DNA of 64,000 nucleotides from Mercenaria mercenaria (taxonomy: Eukaryota; Mollusca; Bivalvia; Venerida; Veneridae): positions 68,974,001 to 69,038,000 of the forward strand of contig NC_069371.1 of assembly GCF_021730395.1 (NCBI RefSeq). The letters are read 5' to 3'. The notes beneath the pieces were generated by a model that worked only from the letters and a program-made list of their open reading frames with translations, had not been told where the DNA came from and did no database searches. Positions within the stretch are counted from its first letter, which is position 1. The number at the start of each line of letters is the position of its first letter. Made by a program: the position numbers and the translations under genes. Shown piece after piece: positions 25,914 through 35,550 of this stretch.

Positions 25914-26262
25914 TGTTGATTTTCGTACATCATTTTTCATGAAAGAATCCATCAGGACGCAAATGTCTCTGTTTTATGTAAGAAATTACGCTTGAAGGTC
26001 ATGGAATTGTTTTATGGAAGGTCTTCTATTAAAAAAGCAAAGAAGGTCTCTACCCAGCCGTGTAACAACAGGAATCCGAAAAATTTCTGTTTATTCATGT
26101 CATTCTTTTGCGATTCATTGTCACGTTTATCGTGTGTCTGGTTCTTCTCGCAAATTTCACGTCTGGTTTCTCCAACAGTGTTAAGCAACTTCATCAAGGC
26201 AAAGCCAGAGCCAAACATTACAAAACTCCCATACAAGATCGTAAGGCAGAGGAGCTTTAAAT
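25490..26262 (-). pseudogene. broken paralogue of the cysteine-rich membrane protein gene
   Basis: The minus strand carries, in order, diverged matches to the terminal exon at 37,429-38,246: GETRREICEK, LLHGW.ET...EDLP, KSTCK, YAFEIGCMNFTCLSCV..CCSA, and the nucleotide segment around TATTGGGTTTTCATCAATCTTTTTG. The EDLPQ motif is lost because CAA has become TAA. A long A run (plus-strand T, about 25,880-25,910) has expanded inside the KSTCK region and disrupts the frame. The cysteine-rich middle is only a nucleotide match. The upstream exon is not found nearby. Read as a duplicated pseudogene; pieces of 60-100 codons remain open but are not a gene. Because the copy includes flanking non-coding sequence it arose by DNA duplication, not retroposition. 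Confidence 0.75.
25879..25911. repeat. poly-T run
   Basis: About 32 T inside the pseudogene. Its reverse strand gives an artefactual lysine run. Confidence 0.95.
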
Positions 26263-26791
26263 GTGAAAAAAAAACAGAAAGAAGACCACAATAACACTGG
26301 TATATGTTCATATTTGTTTTCAGATACAGTCATTTCCCGTATTTATAACACAGTTTATTATTCAACTTTTCAATATTACACACTGTATTAGGTCAGTTGC
26401 TCACATCATATGAAACAAGTAGAGCTAATAAAAAGCATAACAGTGCAAATACGAGGAAACAGGGTCAATACAGAATTCAAGCATTCTGATTGGTTCAAAA
26501 GAGAGGGCCAATACGGAGAAGTCACTTCTGTTAGATTTTTAAATGACTCCATTTTGTTTTACATAAACGTTATACATTATAATAGTTTTTACCTTTTTGA
26601 CAAAAATATTATCAGATTCTAACATGTTCATATAATAATTAAACTGGGGGGAAGTAGGATGTCTATGTACGTTTTTCTTTTTGTGTAGGGATAACGCATG
26701 TTTTTTCATGTTATAACATTACAGGCTCGGGCACCAACAAATCCCCCGGGATTCTGAAGATGTTATAGCATGAATTGAACATGTGCTAACG

Positions 26792-27079
26792 CTATTCTAG
26801 CATAAAACGCGAAAGAAAATACTAATAAATGAATACATTCACCCTCAACGTCATTAAATTTTCATGAAATGAGCGGGAAAATCTGAGTTGTTTTTCACTT
26901 TGATGTCATTTCCATTTGATTTATCCGTTTTGGGGCCGTAATATGTTTTACGCTTTGCCACGGAACGCGCATACATAAATGGTGTTATAACAGCAGGTGA
27001 GCGCGAAACACACGTTTTTTCTCTCCTGTTAAAACACCCCCCGAAAAGTGTCAAGAGCAGCAGATTTATGCTAGAATAG
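26792..27079. repeat. 288-bp segment with 15-bp inverted ends
   Basis: CTATTCTAGCATAAA at the left is exactly mirrored by TTTATGCTAGAATAG at the right. No target duplication is clear. Possibly a small MITE, or the centre of a larger decayed element, because GTTATAACA / TGTTATAGC also pair just to the left (about 26,709-26,770). Confidence 0.5.
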
Positions 27080-27120
27080 ATTATAACGATACTTTCGGCT
27101 TATTCATTATTGTGTACAGT

Positions 27121-27362
27121 CCGCCCGCTTAGCTCAATAGGGAGAGCGCAGATCTACGGATCTCGGGGTCGCGAGTTCGAGCCCTGAACGTTGCGTATGT
27201 TCTCCGTGACGATTTGATAAAAGACATTGTGTCTGAAATCATTCGTCCTCAACCTCTGATTCATGTGGGGAAGTTGGCAGTTACTTGAGGAGAACAGGTT
27301 TGTACTGGTACAGAATCCAGGAACACTGGTTAGGTTAACTGCCCGCCGTAACAAAACTGAAA
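27121..27362 (+). mobile_element. tRNA-derived SINE, second V-SINE/RUDI-like copy
   Basis: CCGCCCGCTTAGCTCAATAGG (A box) and GGGTCGCGAGTTCGAGCCC (excellent B box) head a body that matches 7,740-7,930 closely (TTCTCCGTGACGATTTGATAA, GTTAGGTTAACTGCCC). The 3' tail is shortened relative to the first copy. The promoter boxes are better preserved here than in the first copy. Confidence 0.8.
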
Positions 27363-27509
27363 CAGGGGGTCGAACGTGTTTGGGTACGTTGACATTTTAA
27401 GCGAGAGCAAAAGGTTAGTTGACACAAAATGGCGGATATAAGCACGTAAACAAGATACAAGGTCAGTCATTATCTTTTTTAATTATATTATCTCAACATT
27501 ATTGCAGTT

Positions 27510-27770
27510 ATTTTGCAAAAAAAATACTGTTCTGGGTCAATGTGACCTCGGCATGTGACCTACAGACCTAAAAATCAACATGTGTCATCTGCCGGTAAAA
27601 TTCAACCTCTCTATTAAATTTCGTTATCCTAAGCCCAAGCGTTCTCAAGTTATCGTCCGTAAACGGTTTAACTGTTCCGGGTTACTATGACCTTGACCTT
27701 TGACCTACTGACCTAAAAATCAATAGGGGTCATTTTCTGGTCGTGTTCAACCTCCCTAGTACAGCGTACA
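27510..27770 (+). repeat. two tandem units of a dispersed repeat (TGACCT...GACCTAAAAATCAA)
   Basis: Two units of roughly 140 bases share GTGACCTC/CTTGACCT, TACTGACCTAAAAATCAA, GTCAT(C/T)T.CTGGT, TTCAACCTC. Linking sequence AAGCCCAAGCGTTCTCAAGTTATCGTCCG is typical of a very common bivalve repeat. Non-coding. Confidence 0.65.
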
Positions 27771-27889
27771 GCAACACGTTATTCTATAACACTTTATGAA
27801 ACACTTGAGTATCAAATCAGTAAAATAGTATTTTAGGTATTTCAGGTTAATGAACACATGGAATACTTGAAAAGTCCGCTGGCAGGTAG

Positions 27890-28385
27890 AGGGATTATCC
27901 GGCGTAGGTCGTCCTGTGTCCTTTGTCTTGCGTCAAAATGTTTACTTATTAATAAACATTATCTCCTCTGCTAGCCAGAATTACAACAAACTTGGTCTGT
28001 AGCATCAAGATATGGGCCTGTCTCATGTTTGTTCAAAAGGTTCCATCTGTAGCCCCAGCCAGAGCTCAAAAACCCCTTATTCGACTTATTATCATGAACT
28101 TTTTTATGTATCTTCATTATAATTAGTCTGTAGCATCCTTGTATGGTCATCTCATAAAACTGGTTCAAATGACCCTTTTTAACCCTTTTTAACCCTTTTA
28201 GCGCCTGTCATAGCTGAAAAGCTTTAAAAGACTTTTTCTTGCAAACCATTTGACGGTCCCATTTGGTCACAGAGCCAAATATGTTCCAAAACTTGATCAT
28301 AAGCAATGTCTAATAGTCAAAAATCACCTCAAGTGAGCAACTTAGGTGCACTTTTGCCTCTTGTTATGAAACTGCTTCTTTGTGA
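27890..28385 (+). repeat. dispersed repeat with units related to the palindrome arm
   Basis: Contains AACTTGGTCTGTAGCATC and ATTAGTCTGTAGCATCCTTG, the same unit seen at 19,900-20,640, and ends TCACCTCAAGTGAGCAACTTAGGTGCA...CCTCTTGTTATGAA. A 65-codon frame on the minus strand is a by-product. Confidence 0.6.
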
Positions 28386-28614
28386 TTTTTTTCGACGCAT
28401 TGCTTAGTTGTACCTTAGTTGTACCAGAATTGGATGTGACCTCGTAATCTTTCTTAACATGTAAACCGAAAGATGAAAACCGTGTGCTTGATGGAACATT
28501 GTCACCTAATTATGATAAAAATCTTGGACACGATCTCTTCAAACAGGGGCAATGCTGTAAATATTTGGGTATAGGGGTTCATCCCTACTAGTAAGCCTTG
28601 GTCAAATATAGATA

Positions 28615-28996
28615 AAAGCTAAATAAATAAAATCTGTGCAAAAAATCCTTTGGAAGCATAGAGTGCAGTCAAGCATCATAATATGTGATTTGTTTGACCG
28701 GGTTTGTTCATGAGAGAAAATACAATGTGCAATACCCTAAATATCCCCTAGCACCAGTTTAAAACGAATTCTATTACAGCAGAAATGAATGTACCCCATG
28801 ATCCCAGTAGGAACAGAAAATGTAATAACACCGAGTCCACGTACGGGGACACTTCTACAGCCGCCACATGGCACTTTAAGACAGCTGTTGTGATGGTAAA
28901 TGAAATCTGTAAATAAATATTCTAGAAACATAGAACACAACCGAGCAACGTAATAACAGACTCGGTTTAATCGAGTCTGTTCATGAGTGCTTCACC
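28615..28996 (-). repeat. segment duplicated upstream of the cysteine-rich membrane protein exon
   Basis: TCCTTTGGAAGCATAGAGTGCA (28,647 onward) and CAGACTCGGTTTAATCGAGTC (28,960 onward) match 42,778-42,850, the sequence immediately 5' of the first visible exon of the intact gene. The order is the same relative to the pseudogene at 25.5-26.3 kb, so this is the upstream remnant of the same duplication. Confidence 0.55.
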
Positions 28997-29075
28997 CCTC
29001 ACGTCTCCTAGACAGATGATGTATTAGTGAATGCAATCATACCGAAATATCCCTAGGTCACATAATTTTATAGTT

Positions 29076-29096
29076 GGGTTATTCTACAACTAGCGT
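29076..29096 (+). repeat. left terminal inverted repeat of the DNA transposon
   Basis: Perfect match over 21 bases to the reverse complement of 34,862-34,882. Starts GGGTTATTCTAC. Confidence 0.95.
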
Positions 29097-29596
29097 AAAT
29101 TTTGTGTCCCATGAGTTTCTTTACTTGTAAAACTAATAAAAGCATGATTATGCGGACATATTATAGTAAGTTGCATTAAATAAAGTCAACAAAATATGTT
29201 TGCATCGTGTTTTTACTTAAATCCCGCTCTTTTTCAGCTATTCATGGAATATAAAATACATAGGTACCAGAAAAATCCCATGTCCCAAACCCCAATATAT
29301 AACTTTCAATGTGATATAATGGTAAACATCCAATGTCCATTCTTATTAAAATGAAGTTTTAAACAAAAAAAAATAGGTCTATTAAAATAATAAACAACAC
29401 CAAATGCATATCTAGAATAAAAAATATTATTTTTGCTTATTTAAAATTGTCCCAAGGATTTGCAGTCCACTCCGCGACATCATCCGTTTTTATCAAGTAT
29501 TTGAATGTGTGTACGAAGAGTAAACAATTTCAATGACGCAATGACTGATGACGTCATTTACCTCCACGTGCAAGTTCTTTTTCCGCCATCTTAGAG

Positions 29597-30450
29597 ATGT
29601 CAACCGCTGAGAATAACACTGAAGCAGGTAAATATGAGCCGTACCTTTTCTACCTTTCCACTCCGTATATTCAATTTTTGTCAAACTATTGTATATATTG
29701 ACATGCTTTTAATGTGTTCGATTGCCTGATCTGTTTATCTTTCGATTTGAAAAAACCCGCCAATTGCAAGTTTTACATAGTCATAGGCTACATGAAATCG
29801 AAGTATGAATTTTCAATACCGTGACATTCAACTCCGTGACGATTATTTTTGTCGCGGTACGGACGTTTTCGTCACGGAATGGAAATATTAACTTCGGTTT
29901 GACTATTTACGGCAATAATTAATGCGTTATAAATAAAATATAAAAATGTAGAATCTATGATCCTTAATAATGTGTTCAGCTGTAAAGTATACATGAAATA
30001 TTAGGGTTAGGGTTGATATATATGATGATAATACTTATCCCATACAAAAAGAGTTTTGCTTTCCGTGTATTTCTATTCTTTGCATGTCCATGGTGCTAAA
30101 GCTATGTACTATGATAATTTGTACCTATTTGTGTTAAATCCTCGCCAAGAACAGCAACAGACCTGGCAAAGGAACAAAAAATTCTAGAAGAAAATATTGG
30201 CTGTCTGGAGAAATATTTGGACATCCTGACCAAGTATACACTAACTGCAGAGGAGGAGGCAGACTGGCGGGAGGAAATCCAGAACTTAACAGACAACATT
30301 CTCAATAACAGGGACACCTTGAAGATTTTTTATAGAGAAGTAAAAGAGATAGCACACAAAGATGCCACTTTCCGGGGCAGAGAGGTCCAGAATATACAGG
30401 GAAAAGATGAAGCAGAACCCAGCAAAATACCAACAGTACCTAGAAAATGA
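29597..30450 (+). CDS. upstream transposon-encoded reading frame, about 109 residues, two exons
   Basis: A first exon (29,597-29,627) starts ATG, codes MSTAENNTEA and ends at G|GTAAAT in phase 1. A second (30,155-30,450) follows AACAG and continues in phase with ATDLAKEQKILEEN and a highly charged helical stretch to a TGA. From about 30,362 it overlaps the family-typical transposase N-terminus in another frame, so its last 30 residues are probably not under protein-level constraint. It may be a separate small protein, a 5' leader of the transposase mRNA, or a remnant. I do not recognise a domain. The phase-consistent splice is the main support. Confidence 0.4.
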
Positions 30451-33400
30451 AAGAAAGAGATAAAGAAGGCGGACGGACTGGTAAAGTTGGTGGCCGACAT
30501 ATCGGAAAGAGATCGCCGTCGGCGTCGAAAGTATTGGCGTGAAATGAAGAAAAAACAACCTACAGTGTCACCAGGACCTTCAGTAGAGCTAGCCTCAAGT
30601 TCAAGTCTTACAGAAAAGAAGAAAATGGGAAGGAAACGGTTCAAACGTGAACGATCAAAGACATATAGAAAGATGCAGAAATTAGAGCAAGAACTGAAAG
30701 TTCAGAAGAAAATCAATGAAAAACTAAGAAAAAGGTTATATAGGGCTAAAGAAAAAAACATTGACCCAAATTCACCAAGAATGAAAGTAAAAATGATATT
30801 CAAAGGGCCAAATAGTGCTGAAAAGGCTAGAAAGATGCTGCTGTTTCATAATGTACTACTTGAGAGCATTAAGAAGAAATACAGGTTAAACAGGAGTGAA
30901 AAGTCAAAGCAAGTAATCACAAAAGCTGTGCTGTGCAACCGACTGCTAAAGAAATATCGTTTGCAGAAGTATGCCAGAGAGACCTTGGAAATCACACACA
31001 GGAGAATAAAGGTTGCTGATCACAATATATCATTCATGCGAAAAACGCAGAAAAACGCCCTCGTAGCAAACATGAAACAGTCTGTTTCTGAGTTTCTGAA
31101 TAGAGACGATAATAGCAGGGTTAAAGCAGGTAAACGGTCCACAAAAACTCAACATAAAGTGAAGAAACAAATACGTTTGTTAAATGACACTATGAAAAAT
31201 TTGCATATGAAATTCCTTGTAGAAGAAAAGAAAAGCATGTCCTATGCCATGTTTTGCCGTCTCAGGCCATTTCATATACGACCACCAACTGAAAAGGACA
31301 GGGAGACTTGCTTATGTCGCAGACATGAAAACTTGCAAATGAAATCAAGGCGACTTAAGGAAGAGCATGTGTTGCAAACAGAAAACATGTCTGATATAAT
31401 AAAGAAAGTTGTGTGCGATACATCCAGTAAAGATTGCATGTATCGCGTATGCCCTCGCTGTAAAGATAAGCGGCTAGATCTCATACAAGAATCTGATGAA
31501 AGCAAGATGGTCAATTTCTTTGAGCGGAAAACTAAACGTGTCGAGGTAAAAATGTCCAATGGTGAAACAAAGATGACATCAATGACTGTCAAAGAAAAGG
31601 ACACGCTTTCATTGAAAGTTTTGTGTGACGAGTTTGACAAGGAACTCAGAAACTGTTGTCAACATGTGTATAACATTGAACACCAATATAAAGCTATCCG
31701 TGAATTGAAAGATAAGCTTACAACACATGATGTACTCATACATGTTGATTTTTCGGAGAACCTAACGTGTAGGTACGAGTCCGAAATACAGTCGGTACAT
31801 TTTGGCGCGTCTCAGAGACAACTGTCACTACACACAGGAGTCATATACACGGCATCTCAAACTCAGCCCTTTTGCTCAGTATCAGACAATCTTTCTCATA
31901 ACCCAACGGGAATATGGGCACATGTTCGACCTGTTCTTAAAATGATAAGAGGGCGATACCCTGATAAAGTGAATGTATTCTTCTTGAGTGACGGCCCCAC
32001 AACCCAGTATAAAAACAAAGAAAACTTTTATATGATGTCATCAGTTCCATTTGAGTTAGGATTCAGGTCAGTAAATTGGAGCTACACTGAAGCAGGTCAT
32101 GGAAAGGGCGCTCCTGACGGCGTGGGAGCCGTGGTCAAACGTGCATCGGACCGACTTGTCAGTCATGGAACGGATGTCACGGGAGCACAGCAACTATGTA
32201 CACTGTTGAATACCACCAACCTACACGTACAGATGTTCTACATACCAGACGAGCAGTTTTCGGTGTCTACAAACCACAATCTACATACTGTTAAAGGAAC
32301 ATTGAAAATACACCAGGTATGAATGTTTTCCTTGTTTCAAAAGAAACATTAATGTCTATATATTATACTCAAACTTGACGAAGTATTGCTAATTACAAGA
32401 GCAGTATTATGTAATATAATAACCATTAACTGCTCATTAACTAAATACCCCATGGCCACGTGGTAACGCCCCTGTCTTGCAACCCTGAGGTCCCAAGATC
32501 TAGCCTCGGCTCGGCCTGTCGGCCACATTAGTTATGTAGTGATTGGTCATAAAATTATTTCTATGCCATTTGCTCCCTACCTCTGATTCAAGTATGGAAG
32601 TTGTCAGTTACTTGTGGGAGTATGTGCACTAAGTACTGGTAAACCGTTCAGGTCGGCTGATTCTGCGCAGGAACAGTGTGAGCAGGTTAATTGACCGCTG
32701 TGATATGACTGATGTAATGTTGAAAAAGCCTTAAAACCCATTAAAACAAACAAACAACTAAATACATGTTAATAGTAATAGCAATGTACAGACTATGTAT
32801 GCATTTATGTAAGCCATTGTCGGGTCGTTTTTTCATCTCTATTGCAGGTGTTTTCGACATCGAAGCACGTGATCAGCTATCGGGACGTAAGCTGCTTTTG
32901 CAAGGCGCCAATGGCATGCAACTGTTATTCCCCAACGGTGAACAAATTTTCAATAGATACCGATTTCCTGCTTCCATGCTCAAGTACAGGTAATTTATAC
33001 AGTCTTTAGTTTAAAATATAACTCGGTCAACAATTATATGCCTGTAATTATTGCATTATTGTTTCGAAAGGTTAATCTTACATTGTTATTTGTATTTGAA
33101 TACAGAGTCACAGATGCTACAGCCCACGATTGACCAGCCTCTGCCGCCCACAAGTGACCAGCCTCTGCCGCCCACAAGTGACAAGCCTCTGCCGCCCACG
33201 AGTGACCAGCCCCTGCAGCCCAAAAAAGACCAGCCTCTGCCGCCAACAAGTGACCAGCTTCTGCCACCCACGAGTAACCAGCCTCTGCCATCCACAAGCG
33301 TCTTGTCAGATATCACAGGTAGGTGGACTATTTCTATGGCTTTTCTCTCCATATCGCTGTTCCATGTAACTCATGGTTTCTTACAAAATAAGCCTCACAA

Positions 33401-34189
33401 TCGTTTACACAAGATAGACAGATAGATAGATAGATAGATTTATTCAACATAAAATGTATATATTTACATGGCAATTATAATATTAAAACATGTCTAAATT
33501 AAATATTCATTGATTAATAGATTAGCCATGTCAAGTCAACATTAAATGTCAAGGATAACACAAAATAGGGTTAAAAATAAACCCTTGTTTCCTTGTGGTC
33601 CTTGAGATGTAGTGCTGTTATGACATAGCAAATACCTCATAAGAATATCACAATAAGGATAACACAAATAAATTAAGAGATTAAATATTACATAAATAGA
33701 ATTACTTATCATAGTTGGTTGTAATTTAAAAATTTATAACATGGATTAATTACAGAATGTGTTTAATAATAACATATACATGTAGCTATAGTAAAGAGTT
33801 AAAATTAATACTAGCAATGGGTAAAAATCAATATCATATGATATGGTTGTAATGCTATATAAGTAGCGCAAGTAAGCCAATCGTCGATATCATTGAATTT
33901 ACTTATTTCAGTTGATGACAGCCTTCTCCATCAGTATTGTGTGGTGAAGTACGATAACGTGCCTTATCCTGGGTTAATCACGAACGTCGAGTCTAACGGT
34001 GACGGTCTTGAAGTCAGTGTATTACATAGTGTTGGTGACAGTAGGTTCTTCTGGCCAAGGATGGAGGATGTGTGTGTTTATGCAATGGATGATGTGCTCA
34101 CGCTGATTCCGCCTCCCAAGAAAATCACGCGCCACTACCAGGTGGACAGTGAGATTTGGAGAAATGTAAAAGATCACCTGAACATTTAA
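30362..34189 (+). CDS. Sola-like DDE transposase, four exons, one N-terminal frame change
   Basis: Exons 30,362-32,316, 32,848-32,989, 33,106-33,318 and 33,912-34,189 join in phase across GT-AG introns (CACCAG|GTATGA, ACAG|GTAATT, ACAG|GTAGGT). They give about 820 residues counted from 30,487. The N-terminus begins MPLSGAERSRIYREKMKQNP in one frame. Between roughly 30,450 and 30,490 the coding frame changes, then ADISERDRRRRRKYW continues. Next come a basic coiled-coil region, cysteine pairs (CLCRRH, CPRCKD), and the core HVDFSEN / FLSDGPTTQYKN / EAGHGKGAPDG. Candidate DDE residues are D421, D502 and E535, numbered from 30,487. A CFCKAPMACNCY segment, an octapeptide repeat (DQPLPPTS) and a tudor-like C-terminal domain with YPGLI and FFWP follow. 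It probably cuts and pastes its own element in the nucleus. The frame change suggests this copy is not functional, unless it is a sequence error. Confidence 0.8.
32445..32760 (+). mobile_element. SINE inside the first intron of the transposase gene
   Basis: CCCCATGGCCACGTGGTAACGCC (A-box-like), a weak B box (AGATCTAGCCTCGG), and a body with CTCTGATTCAAGTATGGAAG, GTCAGTTACTTG and ACTGGTAAACCGTTCAGGTCGG. It ends AAAACCCATTAAAACAAACAAACAA. The body is distantly related to the SINEs at 7,681 and 27,121. It lies wholly between the donor at 32,316 and the acceptor at 32,847, so it did not disturb coding. Confidence 0.65.
33124..33300 (+). repeat. coding 24-bp minisatellite (octapeptide DQPLPPTS)
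   Basis: About seven units of GACCAGCCTCTGCCGCCCACAAGT with small changes, wholly within the third exon of the transposase and in frame (24 = 8 codons). All three plus frames stay open over it, which explains several overlapping false frames. Confidence 0.9.
33411..33440. repeat. (GATA)n microsatellite
   Basis: About six GATA units at AGATAGACAGATAGATAGATAG, in the last intron of the transposase gene. Confidence 0.95.
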
Positions 34190-34861
34190 TCCAATGCAAT
34201 TATGTTACTGTTTGGTTTCAATTTGTTAAGACGTATTTGTGTTAATTACTTTTTTATCATACTGTGACATATTACGCGCAAACACCATTTCCAGGACACA
34301 AATTCAATACCGTGACGCAAACGTCCACTCCAGAATGCTCATTCCATACCGAAACAATGGTCAAATCTTAATTTAGCATTGCTTTCTAAATATATGCTGT
34401 GCTAGAATTTTTTTCAATGTGTATCTGGGCGTGAAATGTAGCTATATAGAGAAACACATCACACAAATTTAAAACCATGTTGAAATAAAAGAATTTTAAA
34501 AATCACTTTGAATGAGACTGTTTCAGTTTGATATGAATAATATTGAGTTTTGTTAGTTTTTTAGCTCCAAATTCGTTTTTTCTTGTATTCAGTTAATATT
34601 CTCATAGGCACTAATACATTTCAAGTGATTTTGGGACAAAATCTGGTAAAATTAAAACGTTTTGGCTCATTTTCAGAACGTCACGGAGTGGAAAAATTTA
34701 CATTGGGTCAATCTTTCCAATGTCATATTTCAGGTCCTTTACATCAATTTTTTCATGGCCGATCATGATGTGTGCCACTTAATGTTATGTGAATATAAAC
34801 CACAAAAAATCTATTTGAATTTGTTATATTTTTATTATCAGAATCAGTACAACGAAAGTTA

Positions 34862-34882
34862 ACGCTAGTTGTAGAATAACCC
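34862..34882 (-). repeat. right terminal inverted repeat of the DNA transposon
   Basis: Reads ACGCTAGTTGTAGAATAACCC on the plus strand when split as ACGCTAGTTG and TAGAATAACCC; exact mirror of the left end. Followed by the AGTT target duplication. Confidence 0.95.
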
Positions 34883-34889
34883 AGTTACC

Positions 34890-35250
34890 TCTAAATTCAA
34901 AGATAAATTTGTGAAGAGTGAAACTATTCTTACGTTTAATTCGTTTGGACATGGAGAGAGAGATGCGGCAAACGGAAGGGAAAAACTGGCACCACCAAAT
35001 AACAGACTTGCCAGTGTATTCATGCTTGCACTGCTAGTTATTGTCAGCGTGGGTGTTGTTAGCAGCTTTAACTTAACTTTGATATTCTGACCTAAAGGTA
35101 CGATGTATCTGCAGCGCAACAAACCACGTTATTTACCTTTTCTACTAGAAAGATTTTTGCGACTGGTGTACATTTGATTTCAAATTCAGTACATAAGTAC
35201 AGCGTGTTCCATAGTATGTGATATTCTGTATTTCAAAACTCCCCGTACGA
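34890..35250. other. no recognisable feature
   Basis: Short interval between the transposon and the minisatellite; no supported exon. Confidence 0.5.
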
Positions 35251-35254
35251 TATA

Positions 35255-35550
35255 AGATATCGTCCGCTCGAAATAATATATCGTGCAATCGAGGTAAGGA
35301 GTCGTGTGCTTGAGATAAGATGCCGTACAATCGAGATAAGGTGTCGTACGCTTGACATAAGATGCCGTGCAATCGAGATAAAGTGTCGTACGCTTGAGAT
35401 AAGATGCCGTGCAATCGAGATAAGGAGTCGTGCACTTGAGATAAGATGCCGTGCAATCGAGATTAGGTGGCATACGCTCGGAATAAGATGTCGTGTGCTC
35501 AAAATAAATTGTCGTTTGCTCGAGATATGATGTTATGCGCTCTAAATATG
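35255..35550 (+). repeat. 21/42-bp minisatellite
   Basis: Alternating half-units CGTGCAATCGAGATAAG(G/A)NGT and CGTACGCTTGAGATAAGATGC make a 42-base higher-order unit. About 13 half-units are visible, decaying at both ends. It stays open in several frames on both strands, giving isoleucine/arginine-rich artefact peptides. Confidence 0.9.

Larger units (their letters stand above)
29072..34886 (+). mobile_element. complete DNA transposon with DDE-type, Sola-like transposase
   Basis: The element proper is 29,076-34,882 (5,807 bases). Its ends are perfect 21-base inverted repeats beginning GGGTTATTCTACAACTAGCG, with weaker similarity continuing inward. It is flanked by the direct repeat AGTT (29,072-29,075 and 34,883-34,886), a 4-base target duplication. 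Both subterminal regions carry TTCAATACCGTGAC and CCACTCC-type motifs. Inside lies a spliced transposase gene on the plus strand. A 4-base duplication plus this transposase type fits the Sola superfamily from memory; the family name is inference while the element limits are directly visible. A tRNA-derived SINE sits in one intron, a later passenger. Confidence 0.85.

Noticed and set aside
30001-30016. TTAGGGTTAGGGTTG, telomere-like units
   Set aside because: Only two and a half units, inside the DNA transposon's 5' region; chance or minor sequence, not a telomere remnant.
33034-33425. Several overlapping frames on both strands
   Set aside because: Produced by the 24-bp coding minisatellite; only the spliced, in-phase plus frame (33,106-33,318) is credible.
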